DNA from: Leptobrachium leishanense
Taxonomy: Eukaryota; Chordata; Amphibia; Anura; Megophryidae
Reading direction: 5' to 3'
Length of the DNA: 64,000 bases
Assembly: GCA_009667805.1 (NCBI GenBank)
Contig: CM019069.1
Location: forward strand, 98,367,204 to 98,431,203
The notes below the pieces were generated by a model. It did no database searches. It had not been told where the DNA came from and worked only from the letters and a program-made list of their open reading frames with translations. The stretch's first letter is position 1; each line of letters begins with the position of its first letter. Position numbers and translations under genes: made by a program. Below are positions 22,852 to 34,492 of this stretch, in pieces.

Positions 22852-23760
22852 TTAATCAATAATGTTTGGCTCGGGCCAGATTATGTTTTTTCTGATAGAG
22901 AACAGTCTAATTGATAGAAAACTAGTCAGTTTGGGGTGAGCCAAGATGATTTTCATAGAGAAAATCATCAGTTACTTATTTTTTCTCATTGCATTTAATG
23001 GAGCGGGGGGGGGGCTAGGTTTGATGCCAGTTTGCTTAATCAATAATGTTTGGCTCGGGCCAGATTATGTTTTTTCTGATAGAGAATAGTCTAATTGATA
23101 GAAAACTAGTCAGTTTGGGGTGAGCCAAGATGATTTTCATAGAGAAAATCATCAGTTACTTATTTTTTCCCATTGCATTTAATGGAGCGGGGGGGGTGCT
23201 AGGTTTGATGCCAGTTTGCTTAATCAATAATGTTTGGCTCGGGCCAGACTATGTTTTTTCTGATAGACAACAGTCTAATTGATACAAAACTAGTCAGTTT
23301 GGGGTGAGCCAAGATGATTTTCATAGAGAAAATCATCAGTTACTTATTTTTTCTCATTGCGTTTAATGGAGCGGGGGGGGGGGCTAGGTTTGATGCCAGT
23401 TTGCTTAATCAATAATGTTTGGCTCGGGCTAGATTATGTTTTTTCTGATAGAGAAAAGTGTAATTAATAGAAAACCCGTCCGTTTGGGGTGAGCCAAGAT
23501 GATTTTCATAGAGAAAATCACCAGTTACTTATTTTTTCTCATTGCATTTAATGGAGCGGGGGGGGGGCTAGGTTTGATGCCAGTTTGCTTAATCAATAAA
23601 GTTTGGCTCGGGCCAGATTATGTTTTTTCTGATAGAGAACAGTCTAATTGATAGAAAACTAGTCAGTTTGGGGTGAGCCAAGATGATTTTCATAGAGGAA
23701 ATCACCAATTACTTATTCATTTTCTACCATTGAAACGAGTGGGGGGGGGGGTGCCAGTTA
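22852..23760 (+). repeat. Tandem array, about five 183-bp units
   Basis: Units start with ttaatcaataatgtttggct at about 22852, 23035, 23218, 23403 and 23587. Each contains tgggccagattatg-like and cagttacttattttttctca segments and a poly-G run of variable length (gcgggggggggcta). The array is directly followed by a transposon-like terminus at 23860-23970, so it is probably the subterminal array of that element. Confidence 0.85.
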
Positions 23761-23859
23761 TCTGGATAAATTTATTTCATCATATGAATGTGTTAGAATT
23801 GTCCAATTGTTCGATATACTTTTTATTGACATTATTCTTTGAGGAATAAGATCTTGGCG

Positions 23860-23970
23860 AATAAGCAGCCAATTTCAGTCACTAAATAAGAAGCAGACTG
23901 AATAAGAAGCTATCTTCAGTGTGAGAATAAGAAGCTGGCCGAATAAGGAGCTAACTTCAGCTTCATCTCC
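23860..23970 (+). repeat. Right terminus related to the 9.3-kb transposon
   Basis: The stretch ending gctggccgaataaggagc then taacttcagcttcat matches the right end of the 26755-36079 element (36045-36079) at about 35 of 40 bases. It has extra gaataagaagc reiterations. The following tctcctaaac resembles the tcttaaaca target of the other copy. No left end found. Confidence 0.6.
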
Positions 23971-24543
23971 TAAACAAAGACAGCTGACATTTAATACCTA
24001 ACCAAGCATGTGTCTCCTATAAACAGAAGAACCCTCTAATCTGCTACTCCAAACATAAATTAATCACAGCTCTATTATTTGAGTATATAGTGTGCGGATG
24101 TGCTTGTATTTTCCATACAGTCAAGTCAAATCAAACTGATGCAGTTTTCAGACAGTGAAGGACCAGCTAACCGCAAACCCCACCCTCCCCTTGCAGCAGC
24201 AGCAGCACTCTACACCTGTGCTGTGTGGTGTGGCTACCTGGAGAAGTGATGCGGGGGGGGGGGGGGTTGGCGATGTGGGAGGGTTTTTGTAGCAGCCCTC
24301 CAACGTAATACTGTCAGGGGACTGTACTCTGATGTCTAACAGCTGGCAGCCCTAGTCCGACTCACTCACGGTTTAATGCGGCCGTGGCAAGGTGTGCCCG
24401 CAGCCGAAGGGGAGCAGTGCAGGGAGTCCACTGACCCAGGGAGGAGCAATTCGAGCCGCAGCAGGTCACTGTTGACTTTACATTTACACCGTCCCGAGGA
24501 CCATGCATGGGGGGGGGGGGGGAATAAACCCACACAGAGGTAA
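23971..24543. other. No gene; poly-G tracts and CAG triplets
   Basis: Contains gcagcagcagcagcac (24196-24211) and long G runs at 24248-24265 and 24509-24522. No domain or terminus recognised. Confidence 0.4.
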
Positions 24544-24915
24544 TTACAGTTTATTCAGAAAATAAAGAGTAAAATCAATACTGTGGGGCATGTTCAGCCT
24601 TAACTCCTTATCCACAAAATCACGAACGTCACGGCACCAAGAAGTTTCGTTTCCGTAAACCACTCGAGCCCTACACTTCAACCAGCAGACTTCCCTCCTG
24701 CTTGCGTCACATGTTACTTCCTTGTGCGCGGGGTCGCGAAGCTCGTTCTCGTGGGAGTCTTGTATGTTCACGTAATCAAACCTGGGTCTTGAGGAAACAC
24801 CCAGAACGCGTTGGATTTGCACACCGTTGCTATCCGTTATCACCTTCCAGAAAATCGTCAGGTGCTGCAAGCCGGAACGCTTTTCAGTAAGTTTTAGACC
24901 CATATAGCTGTACAA
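24544..24915 (-). CDS. Unrecognised 123-codon ORF
   Basis: Encodes a charged protein (MYSYMGLKLTEKRSGLQHLT, then DYVNIQDSHENELRDPAHKE, four Cys). Composition is normal and not repeat-derived, but I do not recognise it. It could be a fragment of a transposon gene or chance. No promoter, splice or partner signal seen. Confidence 0.2.
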   Translation of the reverse strand: MYSYMGLKLTEKRSGLQHLTIFWKVITDSNGVQIQRVLGVSSRPRFDYVNIQDSHENELRDPAHKEVTCDASRREVCWLKCRARVVYGNETSWCRDVRDFVDKELRLNMPHSIDFTLYFLNKL

Positions 24916-25205
24916 GTGGGTGATTTTGCCGTCACTGCTCTATTTACGCAATAACAAGATGCCATAATGGAGGGTTCTGTAGGGAAACCAAGATACAAAT
25001 TATATAAAGCGTCAACTCATGGAAAGTTTGATTAAAGATACAACCAAAACACTTATGTGCTCACTAGTTGAATTTGTGCAATCCTTGTCCTGATTTTAAG
25101 GAAACTTGTTTTTAAAAAAAACTTCTAAATAAAGCTAAAGTTTAATTTTTTTTCTCTAATTCTAAAAAGAAAAGAAAGTCGTATTTCTGTGCTAGCCTAG
25201 CCCTG

Positions 25206-25474
25206 GAAAGCTAGAGGAAGAAAGAGGGGCAGCTAGAGGAAGAAAGAGGGGCAGCTAGAGGAGGATAGAGGGGCAGCTAGAGGAGGATAGAGGGGCAGCT
25301 AGAGGAAGATAGAGGGGCAGCTAGAGGAAGATAGAGGGGCAGCTAGAGGAGGATAGAGGGGCAGCTAGAGGAGGATAGAGGGGCAGCTAGAGGAGGATAG
25401 AGGGGCAGCTAGAGGAGGATAGAGGGGCAGCTAGAGGAGGATAGAGGGGCAGCTAGAGGAGGATAGAGGGGCAG
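25206..25474 (+). repeat. 22-bp minisatellite (agctagaggaggatagaggggc)
   Basis: About 12 direct copies of a 22-bp unit. The first two carry an aagaaag variant and later ones aggatag or aagatag. Not in a recognised element. Confidence 0.95.
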
Positions 25475-25882
25475 CTCTCCAATGAGCGAATTGGTAGAAA
25501 TGTGATGTCAAACTCTAGACCCCCAGATGTTGCTGAACTGTAACGCCCATGATTTTTTTGGTTGGGTATTGGTTGCGAACATTTTTGTGAATTTGGAGGC
25601 CAACAACATCTGGACAATACTTTGACCTCATTTTCAATGCGCTACCTACGGAAATTATGCAAATAAAAAAAAATTAGACCCTCCTTTTACGCAATAGCTT
25701 TGACTTGAGCAATTACTGAAATTTCGACGAAAAAAAAAGGGAACATATTCTCTTGATGGTTGTTTTTGTCAGCATGCATCTACTAATTTTGCTAATTCAA
25801 CTAAAATAAAAACGTGAATAATGTACCACAATAAAGGGCATACAATACCACGCAAGTGGATCGTGATCACATTAGTGTGAAA
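25475..25882. other. No feature recognised
   Basis: A/T-rich flank of the nested stack, ending in gtgtgaaa, the left target copy of the outer hAT-like element. Confidence 0.4.
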
Positions 25883-26290
25883 TAGGGCTGCAACTAACGA
25901 TTATTCTCATCGATTAGTTGGCCGATTTTATTATTTCGATTAATCGATTCATCGGATTAAAAAAAAATAGATTTATGTAAAAATAAATAACAACAACTCC
26001 TCCCCCTTTTTTCATAAGCAATTTTCTTAGTGTACGTAAGTTTCGTACGTACATACGTAAATTGCGTATCTTGCATACTTTTCACACAAGGTATGCAAGT
26101 GCTTGGTCAGAGGGATGGGTTGATGTTGCTTAAGCCCATGTTGCTATCTCAAATGAACGCAGCTGCAAGCACTTGGTCATAGATGATAATGTCAGCATGA
26201 AATCGGGGTTAATGAGCTAAAGTGTTTAGGGTGCGTAGAGTGTCCCTTTTAAATAATTTTATGACCAAACCGAGTGGGAGGAGGGACTGG

Positions 26291-26746
26291 AGATTTATTT
26301 ATTTATTTATAAAGGATTTTACCAGGAAGGATACATTGAGATTTCTCTCGTTTTCAAGTATGTCCTGGGTTCGAGAACATTGAGTGGTTACAGAAATACA
26401 AAATAGTAAAATGCAAGATATTAACACAAGACCAAATATACAGATTAACAGAAAAATAAATATGTAGGAAATAAAGTCATTATGTTACATGTTTACAGGT
26501 GCATTTCGTATTGAGGTATGTTAATAGGGAAGTCTTAAGGGACTTTAGACTGGGGGAAGATTTGACGGTGTCTGGGAGGTTATTCCATATTTGCGGTGCT
26601 CTGTAGGAAAATGAGGATCGAGCCAATTTCTTTTTGTATTGCGGTATTGCAAGTAAGGTGCTGGTCCTGGATCTGAGGTTATAGGATGAGGGAACTGCCG
26701 GGGGAAGCAGCATATTCAGGTAGGGTGGTAGCTTCCCAGAAAAGCT
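26291..26746 (-). pseudogene. LINE ORF2 C-terminus and 3' UTR
   Basis: Minus 26755-26480 encodes FKSFSGKLPPYLNMLLPP, then FSYRAPQIWNNLPDTVKSSP, the C-terminal block of CR1/L2/Rex-type polyproteins. The 3' UTR (26479-26313) ends in an ATAA/AAAT microsatellite. The same 3' end recurs at 10603-10690 and 44645-44730, so the family is common here. Confidence 0.85.
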
Positions 26747-26989
26747 CTTAAACACACGAGGCTGAAGTTAGTTTCTTATTCGGCCAGTTACTTATTCGTG
26801 GAAGTTGGTTTCTGATTCGGTTGAATTCTAAGTATGTAAAATTTCAATAAAAACCTGATTTTAGATGGTAAATTGCCATTGTGCCAATGATTTTAACATT
26901 GATTTATATAGAGGTGGATGCCCTCTACCAAACAATGTCAAATTTAGCCTGGCCCAACTGCAATTTGGGCAGAAAAATCAGTGCCAACT

Positions 26990-27393
26990 GTGCCAAGGGT
27001 GTTGATTTTTACTATTTTGAATAAGTAACTGATGTTTTCAAAGGGTTAATTGCCATTGGGCCACTGAATTCAACATGGATTTATATAGAGGTGAATGTCC
27101 TCTATCAAACACAATTGTCTTCAGCCTGGCCCAATGGCAAGTTTGCCACGAAAACAGTGCCAACTGTGCCAAGGGTGCTGATTTTTACTATTTTGAATAA
27201 GTAACTGATGATTTCAAAGGGTTAATTGCCATTGGGCCACTGAATTCAACATGGATTTATATAGAGGTGGATGTCCTCTATCAAACACAATAGTCTTCAG
27301 CCGGGCTCAATGGCAAGTTTGCCACAAAAACAGTGGCAACTATGCCATGGGTGCTGATTTTTACTGTTTTGAATGAGTAACTGATGTTTTTAA
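26990..27393 (+). repeat. Left arm repeats (about 178-bp unit), first part
   Basis: Units begin gaataagtaactgatg at about 27021, 27199 and 27371. Each continues with a ttgggccactgaattcaac segment, atttatatagaggtg, and ends gccaactgtgccaagggtg. The third unit is interrupted by the hAT at 27394; repeats resume at 31060. Confidence 0.85.
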
Positions 27394-27559
27394 TGGGGTT
27401 ACACCGATACGATACTAGTATCGGTATCAGTGCCGATACCGGGTACTGCAGAAGTACATGGTACTCATGCAGTGCCCCCAATATTTCACCCGATACCGGA
27501 AGCCAGCATTGAGCCGACTTGCCGGCATCCGAGGGGCTGGGGCGGCTTTCTGAATGCTC

Positions 27560-28030
27560 TATCGGCATACGGACAGGCCCTGCAGCTGCTCTCTGTGATC
27601 ATACTTACCTTCCTGAGTGACGCCGGTAAAGCTTCCGCACGTGCGCTCATTGGAAGGCCCCCAGCCGCGATCACCAGGGACACCCACGTGATCGAGGCTG
27701 GGGGCCTTCCAACGAGCGCACGCGCAAAGACCTTGTCGACGTTGCTCAGGAAGGTAAGTATGAACGCGGAGAGCAGCTGCAGGGCCTGTCCGAATGCCGA
27801 TAGGGCGGCTGTCCGAATGCTCTATCGGCATTCGGACAGGCACCTGGAGCTCTCCGTTCATACTTAACATCCTGAGCGACGCCGGTAAAGTTTCACGTGG
27901 GTGATCGCGGCTGGGGGCCTTCCAACGAGGGCACGCGCGGAAACTTTACCGGCGTCGCTCAGGATGGTAAGTATGAACGGAGAGCGCCAGGTGCCTGTCC
28001 GAATGCCGATGGAGCATTCGGACAGTCGCC
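27560..28030. repeat. Two large palindromes in tandem
   Basis: Arm 27571-27672 pairs with about 27690-27795 (ends ggacaggccctgcagctgct / inverted). Arm 27800-27895 pairs with about 27935-28025 (ends gtccgaatgctctatcggca / inverted). The two palindromes also resemble each other: both contain gacgccggtaaag and ggctgggggccttccaacga. They look like one duplicated hairpin that then diverged. Confidence 0.85.
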
Positions 28031-28070
28031 CTATGTCTGGTCTGGGGTCTGTGTGTGTGTGTATGTGTAA

Positions 28071-29179
28071 CAGGGGTGTGGAAATTTTAAAAATATCTAC
28101 TTGTCCAACGGACTAAGTGGTAGTCCGATCTACTTGTCCTGATAAGAAAAATAATTTCAACAAAATAGTGTTTAGAGGTCTTTATTGTTAACAGCATGCA
28201 CATAATTTATAATGTCCACAGATATAGACCTCAGACCAGATAATGCCCACATATATAGACCACGGATCAGATAATGCCCACAGATATAGACCTCAGACCA
28301 GATAATGCCCACAGTGAATGTGGACATGCTATACAGTGAATGTGGACATGCCATACAGTGAATGTGGACATGCCATACAGTGAATGTGGACATGCCATAC
28401 AGTGAATGTGGCATGCTATACAGTGAATGTGGACATGTTTTTTCCCCCTCTCCTATAATCTAGCCAGGGTATTTCCATGCTGAGTGCCCGCTGCCTCGTG
28501 GCCAGCCTTGTGTGCCAGGAAAATACTGAACCTCGTTTGACCTAGTGATTTGGGCATTTAAAGGGCACAGTGGCAAGGGTTAACTCAGATCCTCTTTGGG
28601 TAAGGCATTTCCACGGCCTCCGCGCTGCTCGCTTTTATCCCTGTGCCAGCGCCGCTTTCTGTGTACTATACCCCAGGAGATCCCGCTCCACCCTCCTCAC
28701 GATAAACGCTCACGGAGCGAGGTAAAGGGCTGCTTGGCATATTGCGTGGCAGAGCTGCTCACCTGGATACAGGGCCTGTTTTGTATCAGGCAGCCTCTGC
28801 AACCCCCCCAAACGTCCTCCCAGACACCCCGTTCCATATTCATGCTTCTCGGCGGGTATAGAAGCAGTGCAGGATGGGGAGTGTGGATCGAAAGCTTGTG
28901 TGCAAGTGCCGTAGCTCCGGCCCCTCCCCTCATCGCGCTGCTCTGTGAGAGAAAGGAAGGAACGTCCATGAGAGTGGGCGTTCCTTCCACTCTCTGCGAT
29001 CAGTGTACAAAGTGCGATCCTCCTATGGATGATCGCGCTTTATTTCCCGACGGCGCTCGTGTGCTGGGAGCAGTCCGGCGGGCTTCTTGCCCGCCGGATT
29101 GCATCTCAAAATTATTTACTTGTCCGGCGCCCGGATCTTCATATAACGGGCGTCGGGCGATATAATTCCCACACCCCTG
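28071..29179. mobile_element. Small element with CAGGGGTGTGG inverted ends
   Basis: CAGGGGTGTGGAA at 28071 and, inverted, CAGGGGTGTGGGAA ending 29179. tacttgtcc motifs follow both ends (about 28099 and 29119, inverted context), and an inverted cggcgcccg / cgggcgtcg pair lies near the right end. No clear target duplication. An ORF at 28596-29165 is not recognisable. Possibly a hAT-type MITE. Confidence 0.55.
28190..28436 (+). repeat. Two adjacent minisatellites (31-bp and 22-bp units)
   Basis: First gatatagacctcagaccagataatgcccaca-type units (about 4; unit given in two parts: gatatagacctcagaccag, ataatgcccaca), then about 6 copies of acagtgaatgtggacatgc followed by cat. gacctcagaccagata also occurs at 51578-51595, outside this element. 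Confidence 0.85.
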
Positions 29180-29187
29180 CTGTAATA

Positions 29188-30219
29188 TGTCACGGAATGA
29201 CCCAAGAGGCTCGGCGCAGCGAGCCCAGGACGCAAACCCAAGACATTTTTAAAAGGACCTATGTCATGGAGCTGAGGCAACGCTCCATGCTTCAAACCTC
29301 AAAAGACTTTATGGTCGGTTTTATCGTGTGATTTTAAATATTTTACCTCGTTTGGTTTTAGTTTAATTTAGTTTAGTGAAATGACATAGCTTTGGTTTTA
29401 AAACATACTTATATTCCTGTAGGTAAATGTGTTTTTCTGTAGCCAGTAAACAAGTTTTGCTGCTGTGTAATTTATGCGTCAGGGAGTTTCCCCATTATCT
29501 AGGTACATGTTTAATTTAAGGGATCTCTGATAGTGTGTGTTTAATCTGATGTGCTGGAACAATGGATATACAAATGTTGTGTGCTCTGAAGGCTAAGAAA
29601 ATGTGAAGAATGTTGATTGTAAATAACTGACATAATCTAATTAGATGGGTGTGCTAGTAATTAGTATGGGTATGCAAATTGTGACTGTTATACTTCAGCA
29701 TAAATAGTGGCGTTGTTCATTAAAAGAGCCAGTTCATCTGAGTGTTTGAAACATACAGCTCTGCCTGGTGTTGTCATTCCACGTCGGCTACATATCACCA
29801 CCACCCAGGAACGGGTCACTCTAACTCCGCAGCAGAACATCGATTCGCCGCGCCGTTGCGCCACCTTGAATCGGTATCTTGGGATACCGCAACCACCCCG
29901 AATCGGGTCCTCGGCTGAGCGCCGTGCCTGCATCTGCAAGGAGACTCTACCGAACCGCGGTTCGCCACGCAGACCGTCTCCAGCCCTTCAATGGTCAGTA
30001 GATCCGCTGCTCGAGACGCCGAGTGCCGTGCCACTCGGTAGTCGGGCGGATTTCCACCGTGGGTGCCCCATCTACTCTACAGATCTCCACTGCCACGTAG
30101 TCCTCTACCCAAGCCGCTCGAGACGCCGGGTGCCGTGCCACTCGGTAGTCGGGCTTGGCAACACCAACAAGGGGGTCAGATAGAGCAGGACCGCAGGCGG
30201 ATACGCCCATTCCGCCACA
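29188..30219 (+). repeat. Solo LTR, family related to element A
   Basis: Starts TGTCACGGAATGACCC and ends CATTCCGCCACA, flanked by the perfect 5-bp duplication TAATA (29183-29187, 30220-30224). No internal region, so this is a recombination product. A TATA-like taaatag is near 29701. Near its 3' end are two hairpin modules (30010-30048, 30117-30155) reading gagacgccgagtgccgtgcc / actcggtagtcggg, also found twice in the LTR of element A. Confidence 0.9.
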
Positions 30220-30237
30220 TAATATATACACATACAC

Positions 30238-30918
30238 AGACTGAGCTGGGTGGCATATCCATGAGCTGGGGGGGCATATCCATGAGCTGGGGGGCATATC
30301 CATGAGCTGGGTGCATATCCATGAGCTGGGTGGCATATCCATGAGCTGGGTGCATATCCATGAGCTGGGGGCATATCCATGAGCTGGGGGGCATATCCAT
30401 GAGCTGGGGGGCATATCTGAGAGCTGGGGGCAATATCCATGAGCTGGGGCATAATCTATGAGAGCTGGGGTATAATCCATGAGCTGGGGCATAATCCATG
30501 AGCTGGGGGCATAATCCATGAGCTGGGGGGTATATCCATGAGAGCTGGGGGCATATCCATGAGCTGGGGGCATATCCATGAGCTGGGGGGCATATCCATG
30601 AGCTGAGGGGCATATCTATGAGAGCTGGGGGCAATATCCATGAACTGGGGCATATCCATGAGAGCTGGGGGCATATCCATGAGCTGGGGGGCATATCCAT
30701 GAGCTGGGGGGCATATCCATGAGCTGGGGGTCATATCCATGAGCTGGGGGGCATATCCATGAGCTGGGGGCATATCCATGAGAGCTGGGGGCAATATCCA
30801 TGAACTGGGGCATATCCATGAGAGCTGGGGGCATATCTATGAGAGCTGAGGGCAATATCCATGACAGCTGGGGGCATATCCATGTGAGCTGGGGCATAAT
30901 CAATGAGAGCTGGAGGCA
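30238..30918 (-). repeat. 19-22-bp minisatellite (CCCCAGCTCATGGATATG)
   Basis: About 30 degenerate copies of catatccatgagctggggg in plus orientation. All minus frames stay open, giving spurious proteins rich in MDMPPSSWICP. Its core matches the arrays at 40093-40686 and 55677-56047. Confidence 0.95.
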
Positions 30919-31059
30919 TTTTTATATGAGGTCTGTTCTTATTGGAAAGCGTTCACATGACATAAAATAAAAGTATCGGTACTCGGTATCAGTGAGTACT
31001 TGAAAAAAAGTATCGGTACTCGTACTCGGTCTTAAAAAAGTGGTATCGGTGCATCCCTA

Positions 31060-31704
31060 GTTTTTAAAGGGTTAAATGCCATTGGGCCAATGATTTCACC
31101 ATGGATCTATAGAGAGTTGGATGCCCTCTATTAAAAACAGTTGTCATTATGTTGGCCCAATGGTCAGTTTGGCACAGAAACAGTGACAACCGTGCCAGGC
31201 AAACAAATTTCATTAGTTTGAATAAGTAACTGTTTTTAAAGGGTTAAATGCTGTCGGGCCACTGATTTCAACATGAATTTATATAGAATTGGATGCCTTC
31301 TATTAAAAACTGTTTTTGTTACACTGGCCCAATGGTCGGTTTGGCACAGAAATAGTGCCAACACTGCCATTGGCACCAATTCCCATAAATTTGAATAAGT
31401 AACTGATGTTTTTAAAGGGTTAAATGCCGTTGGGCCACTGATTTCACCATGTATTTATATAGAGTTGGATGCCCTCTATTAAAAACAGTTGTCGATAGCC
31501 TGGCCCAACGGTTAGTTTGGCACAGAAACAGTGCCATCTGTGCTATGGGCACTGATTCCCATAAATTTGAATAAGTAACTGATGTTTTTAAAGGGTTAAA
31601 TGCGGTTGGGCCACTGATTTCAACATAGAATTATATAGAGTTGGATGCCCTCCGTTAAAAACAGTTGTCTTTTGCCTGGCCCAATAGTCAGTTTGGCACA
31701 GAAA
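31060..31704 (+). repeat. Left arm repeats resumed
   Basis: After the hAT duplication the ~170-bp units continue: gaataagtaactg starts at about 31218, 31391 and 31569, with tttggcacagaaacagtgcc endings. The last unit ends near 31704. Confidence 0.85.
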
Positions 31705-33480
31705 CCGAGATCCTTTTTGGCAACGAGGCTGAGGCTCAACACTGCACGTCCACCGTGAGCTGAGAAGACATTGAACCCCCTTGGAGCAAATCACAAGCAG
31801 TTCTCATATATATGCGTCCCCTCCACCCCCACCTCTCCAAAGAGAGAAGCTCCGGGAAAAAAACCCCAAAAACTCCCACCCTTTCCCGACCCCCCCCCCC
31901 CATGAGGAAAGAAAAACCCTAAATCCAGCTGTGTCCTTGGCACCTCCGTACAGAGAATGAAAGCAAACCACCCCCCCACCCTCAGTATAACAACACAGAG
32001 CAGTGACCCCACATATTAGCATAAAGAACACATTCCCCCTCCCATTCCAAGTGTGGGGTGACCCTATGGGAGTGCTCTTATACTAAACCCCCCTCCCATC
32101 CCGTCCATCTCAACAAGTAAACCACTATTGACAGTCTGAACTATACAATGTGTCACAATCCCCAGTAGAACTACGATGCTGGTCCCTGTATACAGAACCC
32201 TATCTACCCCTCCGATCCTTGAATGGTTGGTAAAGCTTACTATCTGCAGGGTACAACAGGCGCCTCCTGGCCACCCATGTGACCACCGCGAGCCGGTATA
32301 TCAATAGGCACCCAGCCAGCGAAAAGCGAACACAGCGCTACCTGGTACCACCTGGGACGCCAGACGAGGCATGGGCACCCCCAGGACCACTGGACGTGAC
32401 TCAATGTCCATGTGGATTAAAAAGAAAAAACTGTAACCCCCCCCCCGTCCCAATCGAGGGAGACATCCATAGACCCAAAATCTTATAGCAGAACATAACA
32501 GTATCCCCACAGACAGAAAAGTAATACAAACCCCCCATCCCATGTCATCCATACTGAAGCCGCTATTTATAGTGCGATCCATGCGATAGTCATGTGAATA
32601 ATACAAAAATAAAGAGCGTCCACTCCCATAAAGGCTCATCCTCACCGTGCACCCTTCACCCCCGCCACTCTGGCATCAGTAAGTCCTGGGGCTAGGGTCC
32701 ATGAGAAAGTGCACAAATGTGCCGATCACGGAGTACCCCGGCTGCCGGATACACGGCGTCAGGGCCCAATAGTAGCACATACAACTACTGGGCAGAGTGT
32801 GTCTTATAGCTGCAGGTTTTGCCCAAGAACGAGGCAAGACACATTTTAGGTTGAATTGCAAACAGAATCTGTTTCTTGTGCAAAACACAGGTCATACTTA
32901 TATGGAGCTGTCCCTATTGTTCACCCTCCTGCCCACCCTCAGACATCCCGGAGCACCACTGCCTCCAGCCATTCCCCAGTCCCTGAATATAATGGCCACC
33001 ACAGCCTCCGCCATTGCCCAGTTTGTGGAATGTCGCCCTTGTCCAGTCTGGAGATGGTTCGAAGGCCAAAGTCGGGTCGCAGCAGGTGGCGGCTTGATGC
33101 ACGTAAGCAGTGGGCAGGAAAAACACAGTTTCAGAGCAAGCAGAATATTGAGGAACAGAAACACACATATGGGCATGTGAAAACAGGATGTAAAATAAGG
33201 GGCCCAATGGGGCAAAAAAGGTGCAGGGCAAAACAAAGGCAAAAAGTTTTTAAATGTGGTGGGATCCTGCAGCCTGTACCATCACAACAAACCAGAGCAA
33301 TAGGAGGGTCAGTCGACCAAGAAAACGTCCGAATCAAAAATCATGGAGGAATGCAAGGTTGAGGGGTATGGGACCAGGGAGAGCACGGCAGAACGGGAAG
33401 ACGAGGGCCCGGCAAATAAGGGAGCACAAAACTGGAGGAGCGGAGGGAGCTACAAGGAGCTTCAATGGTGGGGATGACAG
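31705..33480. other. Core of the 9.3-kb element, unrecognised
   Basis: Many overlapping short ORFs, none with a domain I know; poly-C tracts at 31890 and 32434. If the element once had a transposase it would be here, but no DDE-like motif was found. The right portion may be the 3' part of the L1 fragment that follows. Confidence 0.35.
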
Positions 33481-34492
33481 GTGTTAACCCAGGCCTGGTG
33501 TTGTGGTGAGGCCGGTACCTCCGTTCCACGGCCTCTGTCCAGGAGCACGAATAGATCTGCTGGCATGGGGATCCCCAATGCCTCCAACAGTCAAGTGTAA
33601 TCGGCCGGTGAGCGCAGGGATATGAAGGCCCCATCATGGGGCAAAATGGAAACCTCCAGGGTAGCGGACTTCCTTGTGCGGAAGAAGCTCTGTAAGAGGC
33701 CATTGGGCTCTTCTCTTCGGAAGCGTAGAAGAAGCCACATCGTTGAAGAGATTCTGGGCAACCCCCTCAATCAAGGAGGCGCCATAACAGGCTGCAAGCA
33801 GCAGGGCATCCTTGGTGGAGTAATACCAGCACTTGAGCACCACGTCCCACGGGGGTTCGTTGGGACCCAAGCATGGGCGCAGGGCTCTATGGATCCTATT
33901 TAGGCGCAACTCCACCTCCGGAGTGGCATGAACAACAGGGTGCGGAACAACTTGTCTCCGGGACATCTCCGATACAATGGTTGGAGCGACGGGACCTGCT
34001 GTCCAGGTATTCTACTTCCTCCTGAAGCAACACGTAGTTGTCGCAGACCTCTCGTAATATAGCCTGCGCCTCGGCGTGATCAGTCTCCACTTAATGCTCA
34101 AGTTTGGCTATGCGGGTCCCCAGTGCGCCAATGTCCGTCCGTAGCCTCTCCAGGCCCGCCCTGAGGTCAGTCTGAAGGTCATCCTTCATAGTGAGCAAGA
34201 GCTTTCTTGTCACATCGAGGACAAGGCTCACCTTTCGCGACAGAAGGACTCGCGACGACGCCATCCTGACAGCTTCTGAACGCACCACCGCCAACAGCAG
34301 GGGAAAATACTGGGCAATTTCAGCTTGGCTCCATTTGGGGTTCAACTTTCTCCTGGGCATGGAAGCTAAACACCACAGGCTACAATGAAGTCCAGGGCTG
34401 ATCAGTGGAGGCTACTGTCAGTTGTGGAAGCGCCACCTGCGCAGAAGCTCAGAGATCAGGCAGCCATGTCAGAGCTCGGCCAAACCACACCA
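33481..34492 (-). pseudogene. L1 5' end with ORF1 remnant
   Basis: Minus strand. ORF1 starts at 34360 (MPRRKLNPKWSQAEIAQYFP) with a heptad-like segment (LRTDIGALGTRIAKLEH). It breaks near 34091, continues with a SRSRRSNH RNA-binding segment near 34000, and then 33966-33634 carries VELRLNRIHRALRP, WDVVLKCWYYSTKDALLLAA and a KEVRYPGGFHFAP C-terminus. Order coiled coil, RRM, C-terminal domain is that of L1 ORF1p. At least two frameshifts. It lies between the two repeat arms. Confidence 0.75.

Larger units (their letters stand above)
27394..31059. mobile_element. hAT element with TGGGGTTACACCGATAC / TAGGGATGCACCGATAC ends
   Basis: Perfect 8-bp duplication GTTTTTAA (27386-27393, 31060-31067) interrupts the tandem-repeat unit. 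The left end TGGGGTTACACCGATACGA and inverted right end TAGGGATGCACCGATACCA are related. No transposase. The interior contains large palindromes, a small TIR element, a solo LTR and two minisatellites, so most of its 3.7 kb is secondary. Confidence 0.88.

Noticed and set aside
25883..25960. Outer hAT ends as two unrelated fragments
   Set aside because: Orientation, shared cgattaatcgat motifs and the 7/8 matching flanks fit a single element better, though with moderate certainty only.
29995..30919. Several long overlapping ORFs rich in MDMPPSSWICP
   Set aside because: They are translations of the 20-bp minisatellite in all minus frames; unit length variation and lack of a start or domain make coding unlikely.
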